From Rebecca billardiae RCC1528 (lineage: Eukaryota; Haptophyta): 64,000 nt of DNA. Below the pieces are notes generated by a model. The model made no database searches. It saw nothing but the letters and a program-made list of their open reading frames with translations, and was not told where the DNA came from. The position numbers and the translations under genes were made by a program. Of this stretch, positions 1 to 10,562 are shown in pieces; position 1 is the first letter of the stretch, and each line of letters starts with the position of its first letter. The stretch lies in assembly GCA_965240325.2 (NCBI GenBank), contig OZ251233.1, positions 1,674,001 to 1,738,000 of the forward strand, given 5' to 3'.

Positions 1-306
1 CGCACGAGTCCCTGCCCGAGCATCAGAGTGGTCGCAGCTTCTCTGGACGACGCTGCGACGACAGACGACGTCTCGGGCGCATTTTCGTGGGGCGAGCACG
101 ACGCGTTGTTCGGTGCGAGCAACAGACCCGCAGGCCCTTGCCGTGAATCCGCGTTCGGCGCAGAGTCGCGTGACCGCGCGCCCGGTCCAGCACGGCCACG
201 CGCCCACGGTCAGGATCGTCAGACGCCAGTGCGTGTCACATCCTCTCAGCTCTCTCTCAGTTTCAGTCACAGTCAGTTGTTTCAAAACAGAGCACATGAT
301 GCATGC
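1..306. other. left-edge sequence, no gene assigned
   Basis: Open GC-rich reading frames enter from the left edge, but none has a recognisable domain and none can be given a start. It may hold the 3' end of an upstream gene or the 5' region of the C2-domain gene that starts at 307. The short ATG-rich run at 296-312 contains the start used for the next gene. Confidence 0.3.
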
Positions 307-1015
307 ATGATGCGCAAGGCACTTACTACTGTAGGTGCATCTCATCACTCACTGGTCACCGCCCGCGCTGCCCAGACGTCGTCGAAAAGGCGGGCCACAA
401 ACGCTCCGGTTGGCTTCTGCTGCCATTTCGCCAATCGCCGCCGGAGTTCGCGATTTTTCGTGTCCTCTTTCGCTCATTTTCCATTCCCGCCGCTGCTTAT
501 TGCAATGCTTGCTTGTAGTTTTCATCGCATCGTCATCTTTTGCTCTTCCGCCTGGGTCGACAGCCACAGCCGCCATCGTTGCCCTCATCTTGCCGGCGGA
601 AGCCCTCGCAAGCACGTACGGCACAATGCCGTCTGCAGAGTTGTGCGCGCTCGCCGCCGATGGCCTCGCCGACGCGGACCTCAACGTCCTAGGCGACCAC
701 TCCGACGCGTTTGTGCGCCTGCATGTGGGCGAGTATACCTTCACGTCGCCGCACGTCGACGACGACCTCGCCCCCATCTGGGCATTTTGCACCCAGGAGA
801 TCGAGGGCTGGGACGCGCCCACCGAGGTGCGTATCGAAGTACTGGATCACGACAACTTCTCCTCGGACGACCCCATAGGTGAGGTCACGGCCACACTCGA
901 TCCAGCCGTTGACGTGGACACGTGGCTCGATCTCGTGCCGCAGGGGCGTGTGCACCTGCGCGTCCGAGCAAGGGAGCACCCGAATCCAGCCACGCCGCCA
1001 GCCAGCCCGCCGCCA

Positions 1016-1092
<77 letters not shown>

Positions 1093-1582
1093 AAGCCCAA
1101 GCCCAAGCCCGGAGGCACGCGTCAGCCCGAGCCCGAGCCTGCCCGTGCTACCGCCTCCGCCTTCGCCCACCGCAGACGTCTTTGCTCTCCCAGCCTCCGT
1201 CGAGCCACAGCTCGAGCCAGCTGGTGCGCACACTGCGGGCGCGGTCATCCTTGTGATCATGCTCGTCATCGCCGCGGCAGCTTCGCTCTTTGCTCTCGGG
1301 CGTGCCGTGCGCCTCCGTGCAAAGCGCTGGAGGGACGGTGGGCGGCTGATCCGCACGCACTCATCCGCCCACCCGCGCTGGCGACGCGCTGTCGACGGGC
1401 CAATCGCACCCGTCGGTGATGACGGCGACGACCTGCGCGTCATCGAGCTAGTGCAAGCTATTCCGATCGACGACAGCGTCCGCGTCGACGCGGAGGGCGT
1501 TGTCGTCGGCTCGGGTGTCGCCCAACAACCGCCCAACTACACGACGGCAGTGCTGAGCGACAAGCCTGCACTCGTCAACTGA
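307..1582 (+). CDS. C2-domain, Ser-Pro-rich single-pass membrane protein (2 exons)
   Basis: The long open frame has no ATG before 626, but a GT-AG intron at 335-518 (donor GTGCAT, acceptor CTTGCTTGTAG) joins ATG 307 in frame. The product then begins [10 protein letters not shown] and gains a good signal peptide ending near SSSFA. This gives about 363 residues. Then come a C2 domain (about 625-960), with the calcium-loop pattern [12 protein letters not shown] and upstream SDAFV, a (Ser-Pro)n stretch resembling cell-wall hydroxyproline-rich proteins, a transmembrane helix (about 1235-1305, [15 protein letters not shown]) and a basic then acidic tail. C2 domains bind phospholipid, often with calcium, and are normally cytosolic, so a C2 ahead of the membrane helix in a secreted topology is unusual. 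No specific function is assigned. The domain call is firm; the spliced start is inferred. Confidence 0.65.
1013..1112 (+). repeat. (CCSAGC)n hexanucleotide tract encoding (Ser-Pro)n
   Basis: A near-perfect hexamer array codes for alternating Ser and Pro between the C2 domain and the membrane helix. Such tracts are substrates for prolyl hydroxylation and arabinosylation in plant and algal wall proteins. Its length is likely to vary between strains. Confidence 0.8.
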
Positions 1583-1790
1583 TACAGTCTGAACTTGTGA
1601 ACTGCTGTCTGTGAAGCCGGCCGGCGGTGCCTATGATGTCGTCGCACTTATTATCTGAGCAACGCTCATGTCGGATGATTCGGCAGTGGTCTGTATATAG
1701 CAATAAGCTATTCACTTACCACATCAGTGCAGACGGATCAACCGGCTCTCATCTGTGATGATGATTGATGAGTCATTGTCAGCCCGATCA

Positions 1791-3590
1791 TCAGCCGTCG
1801 TGCGGATTGGCCGGAATCGGATTCGGCTGCGCGCCGCCACCAGCGGCGGCCAGTCTTTGCTCTGCTCGGGGCGTGAGCGCAGCGTAGCTGAGCTTGGGCA
1901 TGATCGGGGCCAGCGTGGTGCCCGTGTGGTAGGCGATGGGCGCGCTGCGCTCGCTGGGATCTGCGAGGCCGATCTGCCAGCTGTCCACGAGGCCTGCGAG
2001 GAGCGCGCGCATCTCCAGCGACGCGACGCGATAGCCCGGGCACTTGCGCGCGCCCGCGGAGAAGGGCGCGGACAGGATCGGGTGGTCGAGAACCTCGGCC
2101 GCCGTGCCCTTCCGCGCCGCCACGCCCTCCGGGAGCCAGCGCTCGGGGCGGAAGGCCTCAGGCTCGTCGAGGAGGCGCGGGTCCAGCACGAGCGAGTGGT
2201 TGTCCAGCGCGACGAGCGCGCCGCGCGGCACGCGGAAGCCAGACAGCTCGACGTCCTCCTCCATCTGCTTGATGGAGGAGAGCACGAGCGCCGGCGTGAG
2301 GCGGTGGGCCTCGCGCACCACCGCCTTGAGGTAGGGCAGCCCCCCGCCCGGCGCGCCCGCCCCGTCTCCGCCGATGGCCGCCTCAAGCGGGCCCTCGGCC
2401 AGCGCCGCGCGCACCTCCTCGCGCACGCGCTGCTGCACCGCCGGCTCCCGCGCCAGGTGGGCGAGCGTCCAGCAGGTGATGGAGGACGTCGTGTCCACCG
2501 ACGCGATGAGCGTGAGCGACACCGCGGCGACGATGTCCTCGTCTGCCAGCGTCGGCCGCCCCGTCTCCGCGGCCTCCGCCCGCTGGCGGCGCAGCGTGTT
2601 CACAGCATAGGAGCGCTGCTCTGCGTCCGTGAAGGCCGCGCCGCGGTCCCAGCGCTCGATGATGTCCCGCACCGCCTCGTCCGAGTAGTCCAGCGCGTCC
2701 AGCATGGCCCGCTCAAAGCCGCGGCGCTTGCCCGACTTGAGCCCCAGCCCGCGCGCGAGCAGCGACGGCAGGTGCTGCATCACCGGCACGAGGCTGTCGA
2801 GCGCATCGATCGTGTCGCCGGCAAACTTGGACGCGGCGGGCTCCGCGGCGCCGGGGGAGGGGTCCGAGGTGCGCGTGCGCCGGCCGAGGGTGAGGGTGCT
2901 GAAGAGGTCGAACGAGGCGCGCGACATGAACGCGCTCGCGTCCTCCCACAGCGGCGCATTCAGCACCACGTCGCTCGCGGCGTCCGCGATGGCCGGAGCG
3001 TAAGAAAGCGCCGCCGCGGGTGGCAACAGGTCCTTCTGAAAGCCGTGGCGCATGCGGCGCCAGTCCTCCGTGCGCGTGTAGAGCTTGGCGACGGTGCGGC
3101 CCGTCTCGCGGAAGCAGCTAATGGCGGGCCAGTGCAGCATGATGGCGCCGAACGGAAACTTGCCCTCCGCGCGCAGAGCCTTCATGAACTCGCGTGGGTC
3201 GGCGCAGATGTGCACCTCGCCCGAAAGCCCCGCGCCTATGCCGGGTATGCCGATGCGCCAGACTGGGCCGAAGCGCCGGTGCCCTTCGGCGAACGCGCGA
3301 TGATGGTCCACCGTCGCGTCCACTCGCTCACCGCTGGGGAGCGCGAGCGACTTGACCCACGGGAGGCTCCCGAGCACAGGAAGCATCGGGAAGCCAGGGG
3401 CGCGCGGGCCGGCAGTAGCGGGCGCTCCCACGGCGGGCGTAGCGGCACTCGTGGACTTGCCCGCGCGGGGGCGCAGGCTGAGACGGGCGCCGTAGCGGCG
3501 AGGCGCGGCGGCGAGGTGGCCAGCGATCGACATGACGTGTTGGGTCGCTCGTCGTCGGCCGGCCGTCAGCTGAGCTGGAGACTGGCTCAT
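1791..3590 (-). CDS. cytochrome P450, mitochondrial-type leader
   Basis: This is a 599-residue heme-thiolate monooxygenase. In order it shows a basic, Ser/Ala-rich N-terminus without a membrane anchor (residues 1-60), a proline hinge near 62-72, the I-helix ASVDTT (363-368), the K-helix ExxR as EAHR (427-430), PERW (482-485) and the heme loop FSAGARKCPG with Cys517 as iron ligand. The leader and the lack of an N-terminal anchor fit a mitochondrial or plastid P450 that receives electrons from ferredoxin. The substrate cannot be read from sequence. The usual I-helix [AG]Gx[DE]T has Ser in the Gly position, which may affect oxygen activation. The start is an ATG, the frame is uninterrupted and no intron is seen. 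The upstream region is 3591-4002. Confidence 0.93.
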   Translation of the reverse strand: MSQSPAQLTAGRRRATQHVMSIAGHLAAAPRRYGARLSLRPRAGKSTSAATPAVGAPATAGPRAPGFPMLPVLGSLPWVKSLALPSGERVDATVDHHRAFAEGHRRFGPVWRIGIPGIGAGLSGEVHICADPREFMKALRAEGKFPFGAIMLHWPAISCFRETGRTVAKLYTRTEDWRRMRHGFQKDLLPPAAALSYAPAIADAASDVVLNAPLWEDASAFMSRASFDLFSTLTLGRRTRTSDPSPGAAEPAASKFAGDTIDALDSLVPVMQHLPSLLARGLGLKSGKRRGFERAMLDALDYSDEAVRDIIERWDRGAAFTDAEQRSYAVNTLRRQRAEAAETGRPTLADEDIVAAVSLTLIASVDTTSSITCWTLAHLAREPAVQQRVREEVRAALAEGPLEAAIGGDGAGAPGGGLPYLKAVVREAHRLTPALVLSSIKQMEEDVELSGFRVPRGALVALDNHSLVLDPRLLDEPEAFRPERWLPEGVAARKGTAAEVLDHPILSAPFSAGARKCPGYRVASLEMRALLAGLVDSWQIGLADPSERSAPIAYHTGTTLAPIMPKLSYAALTPRAEQRLAAAGGGAQPNPIPANPHDG

Positions 3591-4002
3591 GTCATCCTAT
3601 ACTCTGTATTCTTAGTCAACTGTACTGTCTCGCCTGCCTGAGCTGTGTGCGTCTCTTATTCTTAGTCAACTGTATCCGATGCAGTACTCACAAGTAGTAC
3701 ATGTAGTAGTAGTACATTGGTAAGACGTCATGCTGCTACTCCTAGACGAGCGCGCGCATGCCTGTGCGGCGGCGGCCCAGGCGTCGACAGAGCTGGTTAC
3801 TCAGCTGCGTCGTTACTCAGCTGCGTCGGCTGCTGTCATGCGGCCGGTCTATCTCTGCACCGCCGATGTCGTGGTGCAGACCGCGTGGGGTTTGAACCAT
3901 GACTGTGAACATGATGACATGACAAGTTCACGAGTGCAACGCGACGGCGGCGTCCGACGCCGTCCTGTGTTTCAACAACTACTGAACCGTGCTGATGACG
4001 AG
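3591..4002. other. spacer; P450 upstream region
   Basis: This 412-bp spacer lies between the P450 start and the 3' end of the next minus-strand gene. It contains a short A/T-rich patch with repeated AGTAGTA near 3690-3720. No gene is supported. Confidence 0.5.
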
Positions 4003-5544
4003 TCAAAAGATATCGCCGTCGTAGTCGTCGTCGCCGCTGATGCCCTCACCGTCGTCATCATCGTGGATGCAGCTGGCGCCGATCTCCTCGTCGTCGCCGT
4101 TCCCTTGCTGGTTGTCCGCCTCCTCGTCGGCCTCGTGACAGTCGGAGTGGTGCCGCGCGGCCGCAGCGCTAGACATCTTCCGAGAGCAGTGTGCATCAAG
4201 TAGCTGGCGAATGTGCGCATGAGCGCCATCGCCGCCGCTCGCGGTCTCGAGGCCGAGCAGCCGCGCACGCACGGCAGCCGAAGTGCTCTGCTGCGCGACG
4301 GCAACGATCGCAGTTGCCAGCTCAGGCACCCATCGCTCACGGATGAGCGCGTCAGCACGCTCGGCGCGCGAGCAGAGGGCGGCCTGCGCAGCCGGGGAGC
4401 GTGCGCGCAGGTCCAGCAGCGCGCCAGTCACCGCACTCGTGCCGACCCGTCGCTGCTCCGGCGTGAGCTCGTCCCAGTGGTGCACCGTCGCTCGGCCCTG
4501 TGCACCCAGCGCGAGGACGAAGACTCGCACCGTTATGTAAAGCCGCGGCGCGCATGCGGTGCTACCCGCACCCAGTCCGCCGCTGCCTTCGGCCAGACGG
4601 ACGCGCAAGGCGGCTCGGACGGGCGCGTCGTCTCCGAGGCCGTGAAGCCCAGAAGCTCGTGGCGATGCATCCAGGCCCTCGCCATCGCCCTGCGCATCGC
4701 CTGCCCAGCCGTAGCCACTGTCGCCGGCCCCACTTCTGCTCGCCGGCGGCCTCGCCGGCTCGATCCCGAATTGCTTCCACTCGACCGACCCGATGACCTC
4801 CTCCGAGAAGCGGCGGCGCTTGTGCGCGGGGAGCGGCAGGCCGTCGATCAGCGGGAGCACAAGCGCGCATGGGCCGTTGACCTCCGCCGCAGCGGGCGCA
4901 TCGTGCACGGCCGTCGCGAGCACGAGCACCCCGGCGCTCTCCGCTTGGCACGCGCCGACCTCCTGAGCGCTCGTCCCGAGCCACTGTGCGGTCACCTCGC
5001 GGGCGCTCGGGAGCGGCGGCTCGTACTCGATGGTCATGCACGCCTTCACGCCCTGCTGACCAGGCTGCGCTCCCTCGTCGCCGTCGAGGAGCTCCAGCTG
5101 CACGCTGAGCGGGCTGTCTGCGCCCGCCAGCGCATGGTGCAGGTACGCGCGCACGTCCGGGAGCGCGAGCGCGCCCTCGGGCAGCGGCGTGCGGCGCCAC
5201 TCGAAGCGCGCGCGATCACGGTCTGTGTCAACTCCAGCTGAGCTGATCTCGTGCACGCAGCCGCGCTCGTCGACCTCAATCGCTCGGTGCGTGGCGGCCC
5301 CAAGCGCGCGCCACGCGATGCATGCGCTGCTCGCGCGGTGCCACGATGCGTTGAGCGCGAGCGCGGAGGGCGCGTGAAGCAGCTGCTCTCCGTCGTGCTC
5401 AGCGGTGATCACGTCCTCGCCAATGCGTACGCGCACGCGCGTGGGCCGACCGGGGAGCACGTCCTCCTGCATCCACTCGAGCGCGTGCCATAGTGCGTCC
5501 ACCGCCAGGTGCGACATGACCGCTCGGCGGCCACCCGCGCGCAT
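4003..5544 (-). CDS. probable TopoVIB-like meiotic protein (SPO11 partner)
   Basis: This 513-residue protein has the order expected of a eukaryotic topoisomerase VI B-like subunit. Residues 13-105 look like a degenerate GHKL ATPase fold: a long helix (AVDALWHALEWM), a strand pair, then a segment resembling the RG-aL motif region followed by beta-strands. Residues 146-262 look like a transducer domain and end in VEWKQFGI (254-261), which fits the WKxY-containing octapeptide described for TOPOVIBL, with Phe for Tyr. A Gly/Ser linker, a second conserved-looking block (about 335-440) and an acidic tail (470-513) follow. The family pairs with SPO11 to make meiotic double-strand breaks. I see no intact ATP-binding motifs, as is usual for the family. 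ATG 5517 (MSHLAV) is an alternative start. The call rests on architecture and one motif, so it is tentative. Confidence 0.42.
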   Translation of the reverse strand: MRAGGRRAVMSHLAVDALWHALEWMQEDVLPGRPTRVRVRIGEDVITAEHDGEQLLHAPSALALNASWHRASSACIAWRALGAATHRAIEVDERGCVHEISSAGVDTDRDRARFEWRRTPLPEGALALPDVRAYLHHALAGADSPLSVQLELLDGDEGAQPGQQGVKACMTIEYEPPLPSAREVTAQWLGTSAQEVGACQAESAGVLVLATAVHDAPAAAEVNGPCALVLPLIDGLPLPAHKRRRFSEEVIGSVEWKQFGIEPARPPASRSGAGDSGYGWAGDAQGDGEGLDASPRASGLHGLGDDAPVRAALRVRLAEGSGGLGAGSTACAPRLYITVRVFVLALGAQGRATVHHWDELTPEQRRVGTSAVTGALLDLRARSPAAQAALCSRAERADALIRERWVPELATAIVAVAQQSTSAAVRARLLGLETASGGDGAHAHIRQLLDAHCSRKMSSAAAARHHSDCHEADEEADNQQGNGDDEEIGASCIHDDDDGEGISGDDDYDGDIF

Positions 5545-5770
5545 TCCACTGCGAAGGCGCGAAATGCGACGACCATTTCAAATGCGCGGGAAAACTGAAA
5601 ACTGAAAACTCGCGGGACGGGATCAATGCGTCGGCGGCGGGAATGTCTGCTGGATTTTGTGTCAATCGTTGAATCGCCCCACGGAATAACCGCTGGCTGA
5701 TTTGAATCCCACGTTCAACGTGCGCCGCTGCCGCCGCCGGCCCACTATTCCTTTGGGCCCACCCCGCAAG
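5545..5770. promoter_or_regulatory. shared divergent upstream region with E2F-like site
   Basis: Only about 230-250 bp separate the divergent starts of the TopoVIB-like gene and the coiled-coil gene. GCGGGAAA at 5586-5593 matches the E2F/DP consensus (TTTSSCGC on the other strand) and is followed by three close copies of AAAACTG. E2F control would fit cell-cycle or meiotic expression. This is motif evidence only. Confidence 0.35.
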
Positions 5771-8700
5771 ATGGCGTCTCGCGGGCGGAACGTCTTCAGC
5801 GGTGCGCGCAGCCTCAGCGCCGAAGCTCAGGGCGCGCGCGCCATCGCAGACCTGCCTGGTGTGGCTAACCATCGTCACATACGCCATCTCTCATCTTTGC
5901 GTGCGCCGCGCCCGCCCCGCAGCCGGCTGGGGCCGCCGGCCGCCGGCTGAGCCCGCAGTGATTGAGGAGGACGAAGAGGAGGAGGAGGAGGACACGGGCG
6001 CGGGCATAAGCGCTCGCCGCACGTCCGAGGTGAGCGAGATGAGCGAGTTCTCGGAGGAGGACTTCGCTCCTCGCGCGCGCGCCACGGCCCCGTCGGGTGC
6101 CCCCGCGCCGCCCAGTGCTGGCTCGGTGCGCACGCCTGCGCCGATGCCGTCGAGCGCCGCGACGCCGACGGCCGGCAGGTCGGACGTCTTCGCCGAGGCC
6201 GGGGGCGGCATCGAGCTCGAGGAGCTGCCAGATGCCGACGATGCGTCGAGCACGTTCAGTGGGAGCTCCGCCGCCTCCTCGCGCCGAAGGCAGCCCCGGC
6301 CGGCGCCCACGGCGCGCGACGAGTTTGCTTCGGGCGGCGGCGTGGCCAGTACCACGCCGGAGGCGCTGCTGCGCCGCGGCACCACCGGCACGAGCGACAG
6401 CGAGGAGGAGGTCTCGGAGCAGTCCGATTCGTTTACTGACGTCGAGCATATCATCGCGCAGCTGCGGAGGCCCGCGCCGCCCGATGCGGGCGGCGGCGGC
6501 AGCGCGCTCGGCAGCTGCCGCGGCAGCGCCGGCGCACGCTCCGCGTCCGCCACCTCGCTCGGCTCCCGCACGAGCTCGGGCGACGGGCACGGCGAGGCGG
6601 AGAGCCCGCGCGCCGAGCCACAGCAGCCGGCTGAGCCGAGGCGCGAGCCGGCGCCAGTGCCCGCCGCCGCCAGCGCAGCCGCCGCGCACGCACAGCCGAC
6701 GGTGCCGCTGCCGCTGCCACAGCCGCTGCGTGGCGCGGCCGCGGCACCGCCCGGCGGCGGCACCGACGGCGGCGGCGGTGCCGCCTTTGTCGAGCCCGCC
6801 GCCGCGGCGTCCTCGGGGGGCGCGGGCTTGGGCAGCGCGCGCGAGGCGCAGCGCACAGCCCAGGCCGCGGCCGCGGCGACCTCGCAAGTGGCGGCGGCCG
6901 CCGCGGCCGCCGCGGCCGCCGGGAGCGGTCGCTCCCTGGAGGCCGTCCCGCCGACCAGCCCGCGGCCGGCGGCCTCCCCACGCTCAGCGCGGGCGCAGCA
7001 CAGGCCGGTGTCGTCAGCCGCGCGGCCGCAGGCTGCTGAGCCGTGGGAGTCGCCGTCGGCTGCGCCGCACAGCGCCGCGGACGGCGCGGCCGAGGGCGCA
7101 AGCGGCAGCGCCGCGCCGCTCGCCGAGGCTGAGGTGCGCGCGCAGCGCGGCGCGGCACTGTCCTCCTCCGCCTCACACGCTTCGACCGACGGCGACGGCG
7201 CGGCGGGCGGGAGCGACGGGAGTGTGTCCGCGGCGGCGATGGCGGCGGCGATGGCGGCGATGGCGGCAGAGGAGGAGGGCGAGGACGGTGGCGTGTCCGC
7301 GGCGGCGATGGCGGCGGCGATGGCGGCGATCGCGGCAGAGGAGGAGGGCGAGGAGACTGAGAGTAGCGGCGAGCTGAGCGCCGCCGACAGCCCCGCGCCG
7401 CGCCCGGCCGCGGCGACGCCCTCCACCGGCGGCGGCGAGCGGATCAGCATGGCCGCCATGCTGGGCATGATGCACGCGCAGATGCGAACTGGCACGGCGC
7501 TCGGGCGGCAGGCGTCCGCACCGACGCCCGGCTCGGCGTCCGCGCCGGAGCCCGCGGCGGCGAACGCGGCGGCAGGCTCGCCCCTCGTGGTGCCCGCGCC
7601 GCAGCCCGGCCTTGCGCCGCCCTCGCCTGAGGGACGGCGGCCCGAGTCCGCGCCGCCCAGCTCCGCGGCGCGCGAGGAGGCGGCGGGTGCGCCGCCGCAC
7701 GCCGAGCGGACGGCGGAGGCGCCGCGCGCCTCAGCCGGTCCGAGCTGGGCGGCCGCGCGGCCGCAGCCGCAGCCCGCCGTCGCGGAGGGGGCGAGCGCCG
7801 CGCAGCCAGCCTCGAGCTGGGCGGCCGCGCGGCCGCAGCCGCAGCCTGCCGTCGCGGATTCGGCGAGCGCCGCGCAGCCAGCCTCGAGCTGGGCGGCCGC
7901 GCGGCCGCAGCCACAGCCTGCCGTCGCGGATTCGGCGAGCGCCGCGCAGCCAGCTGAGAGCGCGCGCGCAGAGGAAGTCCCGGAGGGCGCGGCACACGTG
8001 GCGGGCGGTGGGTCCGACGGCTCGGCTGCGGCGGTGCCGTGGCGCTCGCAGCTGCAGCAGGCGGCCGAGGCGAGGGAGGAGCCGCGCATCGCCGCCGCGC
8101 GCGCGCGCGCCGCGGCCGCATCGCCCGCGGGCGGAACCGTGGACATGGAGACCGCCCGTGAGCGCTTCGAGGTGGCTGTGTCCGCGGCGGGCGGTGGCGC
8201 GGGCGGAGCCGGGGGGACCGGTGCGGGCGCCGGTGCGGGCGCGGGCGGTGCCGGCGCTGGCGCCGGCGCCGGTGCCGAGGGCGAGGGCGCTGGGGCTCGG
8301 CCGCCGCCACGGCGCCCGTGGGCGCAGCCGAGCGCGGTGCCGCCGCCGAGCGCGGACGAGCGCGCGCGCGCCGCGCGGCTGGACGCGCGCGAGTCGCAGC
8401 TCGGCGCGTGGGAGCAGCAGCTGCACGCGTACGCGGCAGACCTGCAGGCGCGCGCCGTGCACCGCGAGCGGCTGTCCCGCGTGCACGAGCAGCTCACCTC
8501 CGCGCGGAGGCCCCCGGCGGAGTGGCGCGTCGTCCTCGAGCAGCGCGGCGCGACGGTGGAGCTGCTGCGCGCGGAGAACGCCCAGCTGCGCGAGGCTGCG
8601 CTGGCCGCGCGGCAGGAGGCGGTCGGCAGGGCAGCCGGCGGCTCGGGCGCGACGCCGCCGCGCGCGCACCTCCCGCCGCCCGCGTCGACGGGCTCGCTCG

Positions 8701-10562
8701 ACGCCACCGCCGCCACGCTCGTCTCGGAGCGCGCCGAGTCACGCGCGCGCATCGCGTCGCTTGAGGCTTCGGAGCGGCGGCTGCGACAGACGTCCGCGCG
8801 GCGCGAGGCGTTCGTGGGCGCGCTCGAGCGCCAGTTGCACGGCTCGGCCGAGCTCGAGGCACGGCAGGGCGAGCGGCTCGCGAGCCTCACCTCCGAGCTC
8901 GCCGCCGCGCAGGAGGCCACGCAGCGCCTCTCCGCGGAGCTCTCGCGCGCGCGCATCGACAGCGTGCAGCTGGGGCTTCTGCGGGAGGAGCTGGACGGCT
9001 ATAGGGCGTCGACGCTGCTGCTCGAGAAGACAAAGGCGCAGCTGCTCGCAGAGGTGGCCGCGCTGCGCGACGGCTCGGCGCTGCAGGACACCATCGACCA
9101 GCTGCAGGAGAAGGTGGGCGCCGCCGCGGCGAACGAGGCCGCGCTGCGCGCGGAGCAGGCCGAGCGCGACGCGGCCGCGGCGGCGGAGCTCGACGCGGCG
9201 CGCGCCGCCGCGGCCAAAGAGGCGGAGGTGGCGAGGATTCTCGAGCACACGCTCGCCGCGGAAATCGCAAACTCAGAGCGCACGGCCGAGCGGCTCGGCG
9301 CGGCGGGCGGCCGCGCGCTGCGCGCGCTCGTCAACGTGCGCGCGACGGCGCGCGCGGGCGCGCTCGGCGGCGCGCTGCGGCGCTGGGCGATCGCCGCGGC
9401 GGATGCGTCGGCGCTCGAGGCACTGGACGGGCTGGCCCGGCGAGTGGCTGACCTCTCGGCCGAGGCGGCGGTGGCGGTGCAGCACGCGAGCGCGCTTGCC
9501 GAGCTCGAGTCTGGCAACCTCTCCGCCGACGAGGAGCGCCGGCTGTACGGCGTCACGCGCGAGCAGCTCGAGACCGACGCGCACGAGCTCGCGCGCCAGC
9601 TCAAGGCCACCTCGGACGCGCTCGCGCTCAGCTCGGCGCGGCTGCAGCGGCGGGAGGACGACCTCGTGTTGCTGCTGCGGCGGTACGAGGAGCAGGCGGG
9701 GCGCGCGGACGCGCTCTCGCGCAAGCTGGGCGCGCTGCACGCCGCCGACGCGCCGCACGCCTCCCGCGCGAGCGCGGCCGCGCGCGAGCGCGAGCGCGCC
9801 GCGGCGCTGGCGCAGGGACACGAGGGCGCTGACATGCCGACGCGGCTGAGCAGCGCGCTTGTCGCCATCGTCGACGAGCGCGACGGCTGGCGCGCGCGCG
9901 CCGTCGACGCGCAGGCGGCGAACGAGCGATTGGCTGAGGAGCTGCGCACGCGCGCGCACGAGGCGAGCCTGCTGCGCCGCGAGCTCGCGCTCGCGCGCAC
10001 GGGCGGCGGGCCCCAGGCCGGCCTGGGCGCGCGGCTGCGCGCGCGCGAGGCCGCCCTTGGCGCACTGCTTACACACGTGCACGCGCTTGCAGAGTGCGCC
10101 GAGCTCTCGAGCTCGCGCGCGCGCGAGGCGCGGCGCCGCCTCTTCGCCGCGGCGGCGCGCGCGTTCCAGGAGCTCCACGCCGCGTCGCTCTCGGCGGGTG
10201 AGCGCCCCGCCGCCTTCGGCCAGCTCTACGCCGCGCTGGGCGAGGGCGAGCCGGGCGCCATTCTGCCGCCCGCCGCCTACTCGGTCGGAGCGCCGCCGCG
10301 CGCCGCGCTCGAGCTGCTCGGCGGCGCGGCGAGCAACAACCGCGCCGGCGGCGGTGTGCCGCCGGGGGGCGGAGCGCCATCGGGCCAGAGTGGCGGCTCC
10401 GCTATGGACGCGGGCGGCGCGCTCGGCGAGGCCTCGTCGCCCGATGCCGCCGCCGCGGGGGAGCAGCACACAGCTGCCGGTCGTGTCGGTGCAGCACACG
10501 GGCCGAGCGCCGCGGGGGGGGCGGCAGACGAGTCTTACTCTTACGACGGCCTGCGCGCATAA
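5771..10562 (+). CDS. large disordered/coiled-coil protein (2 exons)
   Basis: The 4.7-kb open frame lacks an early ATG. A 64-bp GT-AG intron at 5859-5922, with a CTAAC branch-like site and a C-rich acceptor, joins ATG 5771 to the frame in phase, giving MASRGRNVFSGARSL then an acidic stretch. The product is about 1575 residues. The N-terminal half is Ala/Pro/Ser/Gly-rich and probably disordered, with two AAAMAAAMAA blocks (7220-7365) and three 24-residue repeats (7743-7957). From about 8350 to 10150 it is almost continuous heptad-rich coiled coil (LEKTKAQLLAEVAALRD, QLQEKV). A Gly-rich tail follows. No enzymatic domain is seen. Such proteins are often centrosomal, basal-body or Golgi scaffolds, but nothing here selects one. 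The strong GC bias makes part of the low-complexity translation compositional. Confidence 0.68.
7743..7957 (+). repeat. three tandem 72-bp coding repeats
   Basis: Three near-identical 72-bp units each encode SSWAAARPQPQPAVA followed by an acidic residue and a SASAAQPA-type end. The second and third copies are almost the same at the DNA level, so the expansion is recent. Confidence 0.85.

Noticed and set aside
335-535. N-terminal part of the long GTG-started frame of the C2 gene
   Set aside because: It has no ATG and reads as Arg/Pro-rich junk. The 335-518 intron explains it and yields a clean signal peptide.
1755-3641. 628-residue plus-strand open frame opposite the P450
   Set aside because: It is an Arg/Gly/Ala-rich shadow of the P450 caused by high GC. 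The minus strand has all P450 motifs.
5891-8956. Long minus-strand frames opposite the coiled-coil gene
   Set aside because: Ser/Ala/Pro compositional shadows with no domain. The plus strand has heptads and a proper splice start.
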